Shown piece after piece: positions 44,775 to 53,039 of a stretch of DNA of 64,000 nt (its first letter is position 1; every line of letters starts with the position of its first letter). Source of the stretch: Phytohabitans rumicis (GTDB lineage: Bacteria > Actinomycetota > Actinomycetes > Mycobacteriales > Micromonosporaceae); the NCBI RefSeq assembly GCF_011764445.1, contig NZ_BLPG01000001.1:2976001-3040000 (forward strand). Direction: 5' to 3'. The position numbers and the translations under genes are program-made. The notes beneath the pieces are model-generated. The model worked only from the letters and a program-made list of their open reading frames with translations. It was not told the origin of the DNA and made no database searches.

Positions 44775-46618
44775 CAGAGGTCATCCTCGTCGAAGCTCGG
44801 GCGCATGTCGCGGGCGAACATGATCTCGTCATTGCTGGTGCCGGCGGCCACCATCGGCCACACCATCGCATCCTTGCCGACGACGAAGTCGATCACGACA
44901 GGGGCGTCGTTGATCGCCATCGCCGCCTCGATGGTCTTGTCGACGTCGTCCGCGCTCTCGCAGCGCAGGCCGATGCAGCCCAGCGCCTCGGCCAGCTTGA
45001 CGAAGTCGGGGATGCGGTGCTTGTGCGTACCCAGGTCGGTGTTGGAGTAGCGCTCGCCGTAGAAGAGCGTCTGCCACTGCCGCACCATGCCGAGGTTGCC
45101 GTTGTTGATGATGGCGATCTTGACCGGGATGCCCTCCAGGGCGCAGGTGGCCAACTCCTGGTTGGTCATCTGGAAGCAGCCGTCGCCGTCGACCGCCCAC
45201 ACGACGGTGTCGGGCTTGCCCACCTTCGCGCCCATGGCCGCCGGGACGGCGTACCCCATCGTGCCGGCGCCGCCGGAGTTGAGCCAGGTGTGCGGCTTCT
45301 CGTACGAGATGAACTGCGAGGCCCACATCTGGTGCTGGCCCACGCCGGCCACGTAGATCGCGTCCGGGCCGGCGATCTCGCCGAGCCGCTTGATGACGTA
45401 CTGCGGCGAGAGCGTGCCGTCGGTCGGCTCGTCCCAGCCCAGCGGGTAGCGGGTGCGCAGGTCGTTCAGCTGCGCCCACCACTCGGTGTGGTCGCCGCGG
45501 TGCCCGGCCGCGTGCTCGGCCGTCACCGCCTGGATCAGCTCGTCGATGACGTGCCGGGCGTCGCCCACGATCGGGACGTCCGCGGTGCGGTTCTTGCCGA
45601 TCTCGGCCGGGTCGATGTCCGCGTGCACGATCGCCGCGTTCGGCGCGAACGAGTCGAGCTTGCCGGTGACCCGGTCGTCGAACCTGGCCCCCAGCGCGAC
45701 GATGAGGTCGGACTTCTGCAGGGCGTACACGGCGGAGACGGTGCCGTGCATGCCGGGCATGCCCAGGTGCTGCTGGTGCGAGTCGGGGAACGCCCCGCGC
45801 GCCATCAGCGTGGTCAGGACCGGGATGTTGGTCAGCTCGGCCAGCTTGAGCAGGCTGTCGGTGGCGCCGGCCTTGAGGACGCCGCCGCCGACGTACAGCA
45901 CCGGGCGGCGGGCCGTGGTCATCAGCCGGGCCGCCTCTCGGATCTGCTTGCCGTGCGGGTGCAGCGTCGGGCGGTAGCCGGGCAGTTCCATGGTCGGCGG
46001 CCAGGAGAACGTCGTCTGCGCCTGGAGCACGTCCTTCGGGATGTCCACCAGCACCGGCCCGGGCCGGCCCGTCGCCGCCAGGTGGAACGCCTCCGCCAGG
46101 ATCCGCGGGATCTCTTCCGGCGTGGTGACGAGGTAGTTGTGCTTGGTGATCGGCAGCGTGATGCCCTGGATGTCGGCTTCCTGGAAGGCGTCCGTGCCGA
46201 TCGCGGGCCGCGGGACCTGACCGGTGATCGCGACGATCGGCACCGAGTCCATGTACGCGTCGGCGATCGGGGTCACCAGGTTGGTCGCGCCCGGCCCGGA
46301 GGTGGCGACGCACACGCCGACCTTGCCGGTGGCCTGGGCGTACCCGGTGGCGGCGTGACCGGCCCCCTGCTCGTGCCGGACCAGGATGTGCCGGACCGTC
46401 GAGTCGTAGATCGGGTCGTACGCCGGCAGGATCGCCCCGCCCGGAATGCCGAACATGACCTCGACCCCGAGCGCCTCCAACGACTTGACGAGGGAGACGG
46501 CCCCGGTGACCTTGGCCGGGGCGGCCGGCGCTACCGATGCGGAGGAGGCAGCCGCCGCGGCGAGCGTGGCCGGCGAGGGGGCGCGGTTGGCGAGGGTCTC
46601 TGGCGTGGGTCTCGTCAT
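44774..46618 (-). CDS. ilvB: acetolactate synthase large (catalytic) subunit
   Basis: 614 aa thiamine diphosphate enzyme that joins two pyruvates, or pyruvate and 2-ketobutyrate. An Ala-rich N-terminal extension (about 1-40) precedes [14 protein letters not shown] (with the catalytic Glu in the following [15 protein letters not shown]). The ThDP-binding GDG motif is in [19 protein letters not shown] and further [13 protein letters not shown] leader peptide, pause hairpin and terminator lie upstream. Confidence 0.96.
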
Positions 46619-46670
46619 GGCAATTCAGCCTTCGGGCTCGTGGTTGGCGGTCTCGGGAGGTCTAGACATG

Positions 46671-46701
46671 AAAAAGGCCCGCGTGCGAACGCACGAGGGC
46701 C
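46671..46701 (-). terminator. attenuator terminator in the ilvB leader
   Basis: On the minus strand GGCCC, one unpaired base, CGTGCG, loop TT, CGCACG, one unpaired base, GGGCC, followed by TTTTT: an 11-bp stem with one mismatch and a U-tract, 53 bp before the ilvB start. Confidence 0.85.
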
Positions 46702-46729
46702 AGCGCACTCTCCAGTGGGAGAGTGCGCT
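46702..46729 (-). promoter_or_regulatory. pause hairpin of the ilvB attenuator
   Basis: Perfect 12-bp stem (46702-46713 with 46718-46729) and a four-base loop, directly abutting the terminator stem. Its outer base overlaps the leader-peptide stop codon, so a ribosome on the leader would disrupt it. Confidence 0.75.
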
Positions 46730-46761
46730 CAGGTAAGTACTCGAGACGACCAAGTCGACAT
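46729..46761 (-). CDS. ilvB leader peptide (10 aa, ending Val-Leu-Thr)
   Basis: ATG-started frame M-S-T-W-S-S-R-V-L-T then TGA. The Val (GTA) and Leu (CTT) codons are rare ones here and lie just before the stop, where stalling would free the pause hairpin region. The ATG lies seven bases beyond the putative -10 box, so the transcript may begin at the start codon itself. Attenuation of ilvB has been proposed for other actinobacteria; this peptide is assigned by position and codon content. Confidence 0.65.
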   Translation of the reverse strand: MSTWSSRVLT

Positions 46762-46765
46762 GGGG

Positions 46766-49084
46766 CTAAGCCTGACGCATCTCATGCGATGAGTCAACTG
46801 ATCTCACATTTTGAGCGTTTCGCGTTACGTGATCCACCTGACCAGGCCCCGCTTGTCCGGGCCCTGCCTGCACAGGAACTGCGACGGCCCGGGCACCGGG
46901 CGAGGTCGCGGTGTCCAGCCGCGCCTCGAAGTGCTCGGCCGGCACCGGCCAGCCGGACAGGTAGCCCTGGCCGAGGCGGCAGCCGGCCGCGACGACCATC
47001 GCCATCTCCTCCTGCTCGCCCAGCCCTTCGGCGATGACCTCCAGGCCGAACTGGTGACCCAACTCGACGATCACCCGCACCATCGGCTTGACCACGAGCG
47101 AGCGGTCGATCTTGAGGATGTCGACCGGGAGCCGGCGCAGCTGGCCCAGCGACGAGTAGCCCGAGCCGAAGTCGTCGAGCGCGATGCGCACGCCGGTCGC
47201 GCGCAGGTCACCCAGCCGCCGGATCAGCTCTTCGACGTCGGCGGCCATCGCGTGCTCGGTCACCTCCAGGACGAGCCGCTGGGGCGGCACCCGGTGCGCC
47301 CGCAGCGCCTCCTTGACCTGGTCGACGTAGCAGGTCGCGTGCAGCTCACGCGGCGAGACGTTGACCGACACCCACACGTCGTGGCCCTCGGCCAGCCAGC
47401 GGGACAGCTGGTGACACGCCTGGTGCAGCACCCAGGCGCCGAGCTTGTTGATCATCCCGCACTCCTCGGCGACCGGGATGAACTCGTCCGGCCCGACGCT
47501 GCCCAGCACCGGATGGTTCCACCGCAGCAGGGCCTCGGCGCCGACCGGGCGCACCGACGGCAGCATCACCACGGGCTGGTACTGCAGGTGCAGCTCGTCC
47601 CGGTCGATCGCGCCGCGCAGCTCGTGCTCCAGCGTCGTACGCCGGCGCAGCTTCGCGTCGTACCCGACGTCGTAGAGCTCGACCCTGTTCTTGCCGCGCT
47701 GTTTCGCCCAGCGCAACGCCAGATCGGCGTTGCGCAGCAACGCCTTCACGTCCGGGACGGTCGCGCAGCTCGCGAGCCCGATGCTGACCGACAGGAAGAC
47801 CGTGCCGAGCTCCTGCTCGTACGGGCCGCCGAGGACGCCCAGCAGGCGCGTCGCCGCTCGCTTGGCCTCGGCCGGGCGCGCCCACATGAGCACCGCGAAC
47901 TCGTCGCCGCCCAGCCGGGCCGCCACGTCGCCGGGGCGCAGGTTCATCCGGAGGCGCTGGCCCACCTCGACCAGCACCGCGTCGCCGACGTCGTGGCCGC
48001 GCAGATCGTTGACGTTCTTGAAGCCGTCGAGGTCGAGCGCGAGCAGGACGGCGGAAGCCCCGGCCACGTGCTCGTCCTCGAGCGCGGAGAGCAGGCCGCG
48101 CCGGTTGGCCAGCCCGGTCAGCGGGTCGGTGTGCGCCAACTCGCGGAAGTACGCCTCCCGGTCCTGCAGCCGCTCGGCGTACGCCTTGACGTCACGCAGC
48201 GCCAGCCACTGCCGCGCGACCAGGGCGAACCCTTCCAGGCTGCCGGTCACGATGCCCACCAGGTCGAAGTCGCCGCCGCGCACCAGGTGGTAGAGGGCGG
48301 AGGTGGCCATCGCGGCCATCGGGAGGAAGGCGTACGCGCTGCCGCGCTGGGTCACGTCGCCATCGACGGCCGCCTCCTCGTCGTCGACCTCGGGCCGGTC
48401 GGCGCGGCGGGCCGCGTACACCACCAGGCCCAAGGCTGCCGGCAGCGCGATCGCGCTCAGGTCAGCCAGCAGCGTCATGCCCTGGCAGACGCCGCCGGCC
48501 AGGCCGATCCCGGCCGCCGCCGCGGCCGTGACGCCGACCCCGACCGCCACGAGCGGCCGGCGCGGCCGTGGCGCGCGCATAGCCGTAATCGCGCTCACGC
48601 CGAGCGCCAGCGCCGCGACGGCCGCCGGCATGAGCAGCGGCTTGCACCAGTACGGCGTGTGGTCGCCCAGCAGGTGGGTCGGCTTGGACACCAGCACCCA
48701 GCCGACGAACCAGAGCGCCGCCGCGATCACCAGCCCGTCGAGGGTGTGCCGGAGCGCCCCGGCCGGCTTGGGCGCGGCCCCCGGCAGCGTGAGCAGGCCG
48801 AGGAGCAGCAGACCGCAGCTCAGCGCGACCCCGACGGCCAGCAGGCTGCCGAGCGACGTCTTGTCATGCTGGGTGTGCACGACGTGCTGCTGCACGGCCA
48901 GGCTGGCCGCGATCCCGCCGGCGACGGTCACCGCGCCGACGGCGGCCCCGCCGGCGAGCAGCCGGTGGGCACGCCGGGTCGCGCCCGTGCGTCGACGCGC
49001 GGATGCGACCAGCGAACCGGCACAAACCAGTGCGAAAAGCGCGCTGGCCGCCGCAGCGGTCGCCACCACCGAGGGGAGGTGCAC
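46766..49084 (-). CDS. membrane GGDEF-EAL protein (cyclic di-GMP turnover)
   Basis: 772 aa. About eight hydrophobic segments (residues 1-300) form a membrane sensor. A GGDEF domain follows (about 325-480) with TDPLTGLANRRGL and an intact RLGGDEFAV, so diguanylate cyclase activity is possible. The EAL domain (about 495-730) has AEALLRWNHP, LEVTEHAM, ALDDFGSGYSSL and VIAEGLGEQEE, so phosphodiesterase activity is possible. Between LKIDRSLVV and VRVIVELGHQ it seems about a dozen residues shorter than usual EAL domains, which may affect catalysis. GTG start. Divergent from ilvD. An exopolysaccharide locus lies 3 kb away, a common target of cyclic di-GMP. Confidence 0.9.
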   Translation of the reverse strand: MHLPSVVATAAAASALFALVCAGSLVASARRRTGATRRAHRLLAGGAAVGAVTVAGGIAASLAVQQHVVHTQHDKTSLGSLLAVGVALSCGLLLLGLLTLPGAAPKPAGALRHTLDGLVIAAALWFVGWVLVSKPTHLLGDHTPYWCKPLLMPAAVAALALGVSAITAMRAPRPRRPLVAVGVGVTAAAAAGIGLAGGVCQGMTLLADLSAIALPAALGLVVYAARRADRPEVDDEEAAVDGDVTQRGSAYAFLPMAAMATSALYHLVRGGDFDLVGIVTGSLEGFALVARQWLALRDVKAYAERLQDREAYFRELAHTDPLTGLANRRGLLSALEDEHVAGASAVLLALDLDGFKNVNDLRGHDVGDAVLVEVGQRLRMNLRPGDVAARLGGDEFAVLMWARPAEAKRAATRLLGVLGGPYEQELGTVFLSVSIGLASCATVPDVKALLRNADLALRWAKQRGKNRVELYDVGYDAKLRRRTTLEHELRGAIDRDELHLQYQPVVMLPSVRPVGAEALLRWNHPVLGSVGPDEFIPVAEECGMINKLGAWVLHQACHQLSRWLAEGHDVWVSVNVSPRELHATCYVDQVKEALRAHRVPPQRLVLEVTEHAMAADVEELIRRLGDLRATGVRIALDDFGSGYSSLGQLRRLPVDILKIDRSLVVKPMVRVIVELGHQFGLEVIAEGLGEQEEMAMVVAAGCRLGQGYLSGWPVPAEHFEARLDTATSPGARAVAVPVQAGPGQAGPGQVDHVTRNAQNVRSVDSSHEMRQA
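46769..46797 (-). promoter_or_regulatory. ilvBNC promoter inside the 3' end of the GGDEF-EAL gene
   Basis: TTGACT (46792-46797), a 17-bp spacer, CAGGCT (46769-46774), read on the minus strand. Both boxes fall within the last codons of the upstream gene, whose stop is at 46766. Confidence 0.6.
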
Positions 49085-49209
49085 GAACCCATGCTGCCGG
49101 ATATCAAGCGCCCATGGGGGACGGCGTGTGCGACCTGTCCCGGATTGGCACGAAGCGCCTAATCGGACGCGGGTCTATCCCGGCACGTGGACCGTGACAG
49201 ACTGGTTTC

Positions 49210-51057
49210 ATGCCTGAGCTGCGGAGCAGGACCTCCACGCATGGTCGCACGATGGCCGGCGCGCGCGCCTTGTGGCGGGCCACCGGCATGACCGACGACG
49301 ACTTCGGCAAGCCGATCGTCGCCATCGCCAACAGCTTCACGCAGTTCGTACCCGGGCATGTGCACCTCAAAGACCTCGGCGGCCTGGTCGCCGACTCCGT
49401 GGCCGCGGCCGGCGGCGTCGGGCGCGAGTTCAACACGATCGCCGTCGACGACGGCATCGCGATGGGCCACGGCGGCATGCTCTACTCGCTGCCCAGCCGG
49501 GAGCTGATCGCCGACGCGGTCGAGTACATGGTCAACGCGCACTGCGCCGACGCTCTCGTCTGCATCTCCAACTGCGACAAGATCACGCCGGGCATGCTGA
49601 TCGCCGCGCTGCGGCTGAACATCCCGACGGTCTTCGTCTCCGGCGGCCCCATGGAGGCCGGCAAGACGATCGCCATCGAGGGGATCGTGCACGACAAGAT
49701 CGACCTGATCGACGCGATGATCGCCTCGTCCAACGACGCGGTCACCGACGAGCAGCTCGACGGCATCGAGCGCTCCGCGTGCCCCACCTGCGGCTCCTGC
49801 TCCGGCATGTTCACCGCCAACTCGATGAACTGCCTGACCGAGGCCATCGGCCTCGCGCTGCCCGGCAACGGTTCGACGCTGGCAACCCACGCCGCGCGGC
49901 GCGCGCTCTTCGAGCGGGCCGGCGAGCTGGTCGTCCAGATCGCCAAGCAGTGGTACGAGAACGACGACGCCTCGGTGTTGCCGCGCTCCATCGCGTCGCG
50001 GGACGCCTTCGAGAACGCGGTCGCCCTCGACGTCGCCATGGGCGGCTCCACCAACACGGTCCTGCACCTGCTGGCGGCGGCCCGCGAGGCGGAGCTCGAC
50101 TTCGGCGTGGCCGACATCGACGCGATCTCCCGCCGGGTGCCCTGCCTGTCCAAGGTCGCGCCGAACTCGCCGAAGTACCACATGGAGGACGTGCACCGGG
50201 CCGGCGGCATCCCCGCCATCCTCGGCGAGCTCGACCGGGCCGGGCTGCTGCGCCGCGACGTTCGCGCGGTGCACGCGCCCAACCTCGACGAGTGGCTCGC
50301 GGACTGGGACATCCGCAGCGGTAAGGCCACGCCGGAGGCGATCGAGCTCTTCCACGCGGCGCCCGGCGGCGTGCGCACCACCCAGCCGTTCTCCACCGAA
50401 AACCGGTGGGACCGGCTCGACGTCGACGCCGCGAACGGCTGCATCCGCGACCGGGAGCACGCGTACACCGCCGACGGTGGCCTCGCCATCCTGCACGGCA
50501 ACCTCGCGCCGGACGGCTGCGTGGTCAAGACCGCCGGCGTGCCCGAGGAGGTCTGGCGCTTCGCCGGCCCGGCCCGCGTGTACGAGTCGCAGGAAGACGC
50601 GGTCAGCGGCATCCTCGCCAAGGAGGTGCGGGCCGGCGACGTGCTGGTGATCCGCTACGAGGGCCCCAAGGGCGGGCCGGGCATGCAGGAGATGCTCTAC
50701 CCGACCTCGTTCCTCAAGGGACGCGGGCTCGGGCGCGCCTGCGCGCTGATCACGGACGGCCGGTTCTCCGGTGGCACGTCCGGCCTGTCGATCGGCCACG
50801 TCTCGCCCGAGGCGGCCGGCGGCGGGCTGATCGCCCTGGTCGAAGACGGCGACGAGATCGCCATCGACATCCCGGCCCGGACCCTGTCGCTGAACGTCGC
50901 GCAAGACGTCCTGGACGCGCGCCGGATCGCCCAGGACAAGCGCGACCGCCCGTACACGCCGGTCAACCGCGAGCGCTCCGTGTCGGCGGCGCTCCGCGCG
51001 TACGCCTCCATGGCCACCTCCGCCAGCGACGGCGCCTACCGCCGCGTCCCCGACTAG
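49210..51057 (+). CDS. ilvD: dihydroxy-acid dehydratase
   Basis: 615 aa. Dehydrates 2,3-dihydroxy acids to 2-keto acids in Val and Ile synthesis. Iron-sulfur cysteines lie in [10 protein letters not shown] and [19 protein letters not shown]. Further blocks [27 protein letters not shown] and the C-terminal [14 protein letters not shown] and [21 protein letters not shown] are diagnostic. No attenuator is visible upstream. It is separate from the ilvBNC operon. Confidence 0.96.
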   Translation: MPELRSRTSTHGRTMAGARALWRATGMTDDDFGKPIVAIANSFTQFVPGHVHLKDLGGLVADSVAAAGGVGREFNTIAVDDGIAMGHGGMLYSLPSRELIADAVEYMVNAHCADALVCISNCDKITPGMLIAALRLNIPTVFVSGGPMEAGKTIAIEGIVHDKIDLIDAMIASSNDAVTDEQLDGIERSACPTCGSCSGMFTANSMNCLTEAIGLALPGNGSTLATHAARRALFERAGELVVQIAKQWYENDDASVLPRSIASRDAFENAVALDVAMGGSTNTVLHLLAAAREAELDFGVADIDAISRRVPCLSKVAPNSPKYHMEDVHRAGGIPAILGELDRAGLLRRDVRAVHAPNLDEWLADWDIRSGKATPEAIELFHAAPGGVRTTQPFSTENRWDRLDVDAANGCIRDREHAYTADGGLAILHGNLAPDGCVVKTAGVPEEVWRFAGPARVYESQEDAVSGILAKEVRAGDVLVIRYEGPKGGPGMQEMLYPTSFLKGRGLGRACALITDGRFSGGTSGLSIGHVSPEAAGGGLIALVEDGDEIAIDIPARTLSLNVAQDVLDARRIAQDKRDRPYTPVNRERSVSAALRAYASMATSASDGAYRRVPD

Positions 51058-51104
51058 GGCCGCCGCGCCTTGCGCCCCGCCCCGCTGTGCGCCCCGCCCG
51101 CTTG

Positions 51105-51193
51105 TGCGTCGATCAAGGGCGAACGGTCGTGGTTGGATCTCCAATCCACGACCGTTCGCCCTTGATCGGCGCGGAAATCCTTGATCGGCGCGG
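51105..51193. repeat. intergenic repeat family B, copy 5 (57-bp core at 51111-51167)
   Basis: Perfect 21-bp arms with paired changes from other copies (CGAACGG / CCGTTCG) and loop GTTGGATCTCCAATC. A partial CCTTGATCGGCG unit follows. Lies about 50 bp past ilvD. Confidence 0.9.
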
Positions 51194-51348
51194 CTGGGTG
51201 AGCAGGGCCCGCGCTGGGCTGTACAGGGGCGCCCCCAAGGCCGGGTAGTTAAGGAAACTGGGCCCTTGTCAAGCGGTGTCGGCACTGTCGTGATCATGGA
51301 GTTGGCGGCACCGACTTTGGTCAGGAAGCCGCCACGATTGACGCGAAA

Positions 51349-51407
51349 CAAGTAGATCTAGACGAGAAATGGTTCAATCTCAGCCATTTCTCGTCTAGAT
51401 CCACTTG
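51349..51407. repeat. AT-richer long inverted repeat, 24-bp arms
   Basis: Arms 51349-51372 and 51384-51407 pair with a single mismatch; the loop is 11 bases. The inner part (ATCTAGACGAGAAATGG) is much richer in A and T than the surroundings. It occurs once in the window and resembles no A, B or C element. It could be the scar of a mobile element, a recombination site or a structured RNA. Confidence 0.85.
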
Positions 51408-51976
51408 CAGCTTCGACGTGGCCGGGGCGATCGGGCCGGCCGCTCGGACGTATCCGGCATACCCGACCGCGAGACCCCAGGCCATCCACGACCGTGGCGA
51501 GTAGTTGCCCCGTGGACGGCGTTAAGGGTTCCTGGGTGCTGGCAGTGGACTTGGTGGGGCAGGGCGGGATCTTGCGTACGGACGTGTCCGACATAACCAG
51601 GCCCAAGATCCCGGTACGCCCCGGGTATAAATCAGACCGATACCCACGATATGTGTTGGGGGCGCCCTACTCACCAAACGAGCACAAGCGGGCGCGCTCC
51701 CAGGCGCAGCGGGCGGACGGAGCACGCGCGGCCTGGGGATGACGAAGGGATTAGGTGTTCGTCAGCCGATTGGGGGGCGTCTCCCGGAGGTCGTGCCGTG
51801 CGGCCTCACTTGTCCGGACGGATTACCACCGCCAAAGGGCGTCGAACGCCCACCGGGCCTTGCCGTAACGCGAGGGTGACGCCGGTAACACGCGCCCGGT
51901 GCTAGCCAGTACGGATGCCGAGCAGTCGCAGACCCGCTACTGGCCGCATCGCGACAGTCCGCGAAGGACCGTCGCG
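51408..51976. other. gap upstream of the exopolysaccharide locus
   Basis: About 570 bp without a convincing protein gene. It holds a 9-bp inverted pair (GGGATCTTG near 51569 and CAAGATCCC near 51604), a close GGGTAT/ATACCC pair near 51630-51650 and an AT-rich TATAAAT in between. These could be the promoter and regulator sites of the galE operon. I looked for cyclic di-GMP and cyclic di-AMP riboswitch cores and did not find them. Confidence 0.5.
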
Positions 51977-53005
51977 ATGAAGGTTCTGATCGCCGGCGGT
52001 GCCGGGTTCATCGGCAGCACCGTGGCGTCGGCCTGTCTGGACGAGGCCGGTGCGAGCACGGGCCAACCGATAACGCCCATCGTCCTCGACAACCTCAGTG
52101 CGGGCCGTACGGAGTTCGTCCGTGGCCGGATCTTCTACGAGGGTGACATCGCGGACGCCCGGTTGGTCGACAAGATCTTCGCCGAGCATCCGGAGATCGA
52201 AGCCGTCGTCCACTGCGCCGCGCTCATCGTGGTGCCTCATTCGGTGGCCCAGCCGCTGCTCTACTACCGCGAGAACGTCGCGAAGTCGGTGGCCTTCCTG
52301 GACAGCGTCATCGAGAACGGCTGTGGCCGCGTCCTTTTCAGCTCCTCGGCGTCGGTCTACCAGGCCGGTAGCGACCTCGCCGTAGACGAGACATCACCGA
52401 TCGCACCGACGAGCCCGTACGCCCACGGCAAGGCCATGGTGGAGCAGATCCTCCAGGACTGCGTGCGGGCCTATCCCGTCCGGGTCATCGCGTTGCGCTA
52501 TTTCAACCCGATCGGGGCCGATCCGAAGCTCCGTACGGGTCCGCAGTCCGCCGAGTCCTCCCACGTACTCGGCAGGATGGTGGCTGCGGCGCGCGGCGGC
52601 GAGCCGTTCGCCGTGACGGGCGTGGACTGGCCTACCCGCGACGGGTCGGGAGTTCGGGATTACGTCCACGTCTGGGACCTGGCGCGGGCGCACGTCCAGG
52701 CGCTGCGCCGGTTCGACGATGTCGTGCCGCCCGCCGGGCCGAACCGCTATGCGGCGATCAACCTCGGGACCGGCCGGGGCACCACCGTACGCGAGTTGCT
52801 CGGCGCGTTCGAGGCGGTCATCGGGCGGTCTATCGGCGCCCGGGAAGTGCCCCGGCGTTTCGGGGACTGCGCGGGTGGTTTCAACGACAGTGTGCGCTCG
52901 GGCGAGCTGCTCGGCTGGCGCCCGACCCTGTCGTTGACGGAAGCCATAAGACACGAACTCCAGTGGTCGGCCGTACGGGACGGCCATCAGCTGATACCTC
53001 AATGA
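51977..53005 (+). CDS. galE: UDP-glucose 4-epimerase-like SDR enzyme
   Basis: 342 aa extended short-chain dehydrogenase. NAD motif VLIAGGAGFIGSTVASA; catalytic SSSASVYQ and YAHGK; sugar-binding LRYFNPIGADP and VRDYVHVWDLARAH, as in GalE. It interconverts UDP-glucose and UDP-galactose, or the N-acetyl forms. ATG 51977 is chosen for the Rossmann start, with GAAGGA about eight bases upstream. As the first gene of the locus it probably supplies UDP-Gal or UDP-GalNAc. Confidence 0.88.
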   Translation: MKVLIAGGAGFIGSTVASACLDEAGASTGQPITPIVLDNLSAGRTEFVRGRIFYEGDIADARLVDKIFAEHPEIEAVVHCAALIVVPHSVAQPLLYYRENVAKSVAFLDSVIENGCGRVLFSSSASVYQAGSDLAVDETSPIAPTSPYAHGKAMVEQILQDCVRAYPVRVIALRYFNPIGADPKLRTGPQSAESSHVLGRMVAAARGGEPFAVTGVDWPTRDGSGVRDYVHVWDLARAHVQALRRFDDVVPPAGPNRYAAINLGTGRGTTVRELLGAFEAVIGRSIGAREVPRRFGDCAGGFNDSVRSGELLGWRPTLSLTEAIRHELQWSAVRDGHQLIPQ

Positions 53006-53039
53006 CGGGGCCGCCATGGCCTGGGAGGCGGAAATACTC

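Noticed and set aside
51358-51606. Possible small minus-strand gene between ilvD and the galE operon
   Set aside because: It has no ribosome binding site or recognisable domain and runs out of the long inverted repeat; treated as chance.
51680-51976. Cyclic di-GMP or cyclic di-AMP riboswitch before galE
   Set aside because: The GC-rich hairpins invited the idea, but the conserved core sequences of these riboswitches were not found by eye.
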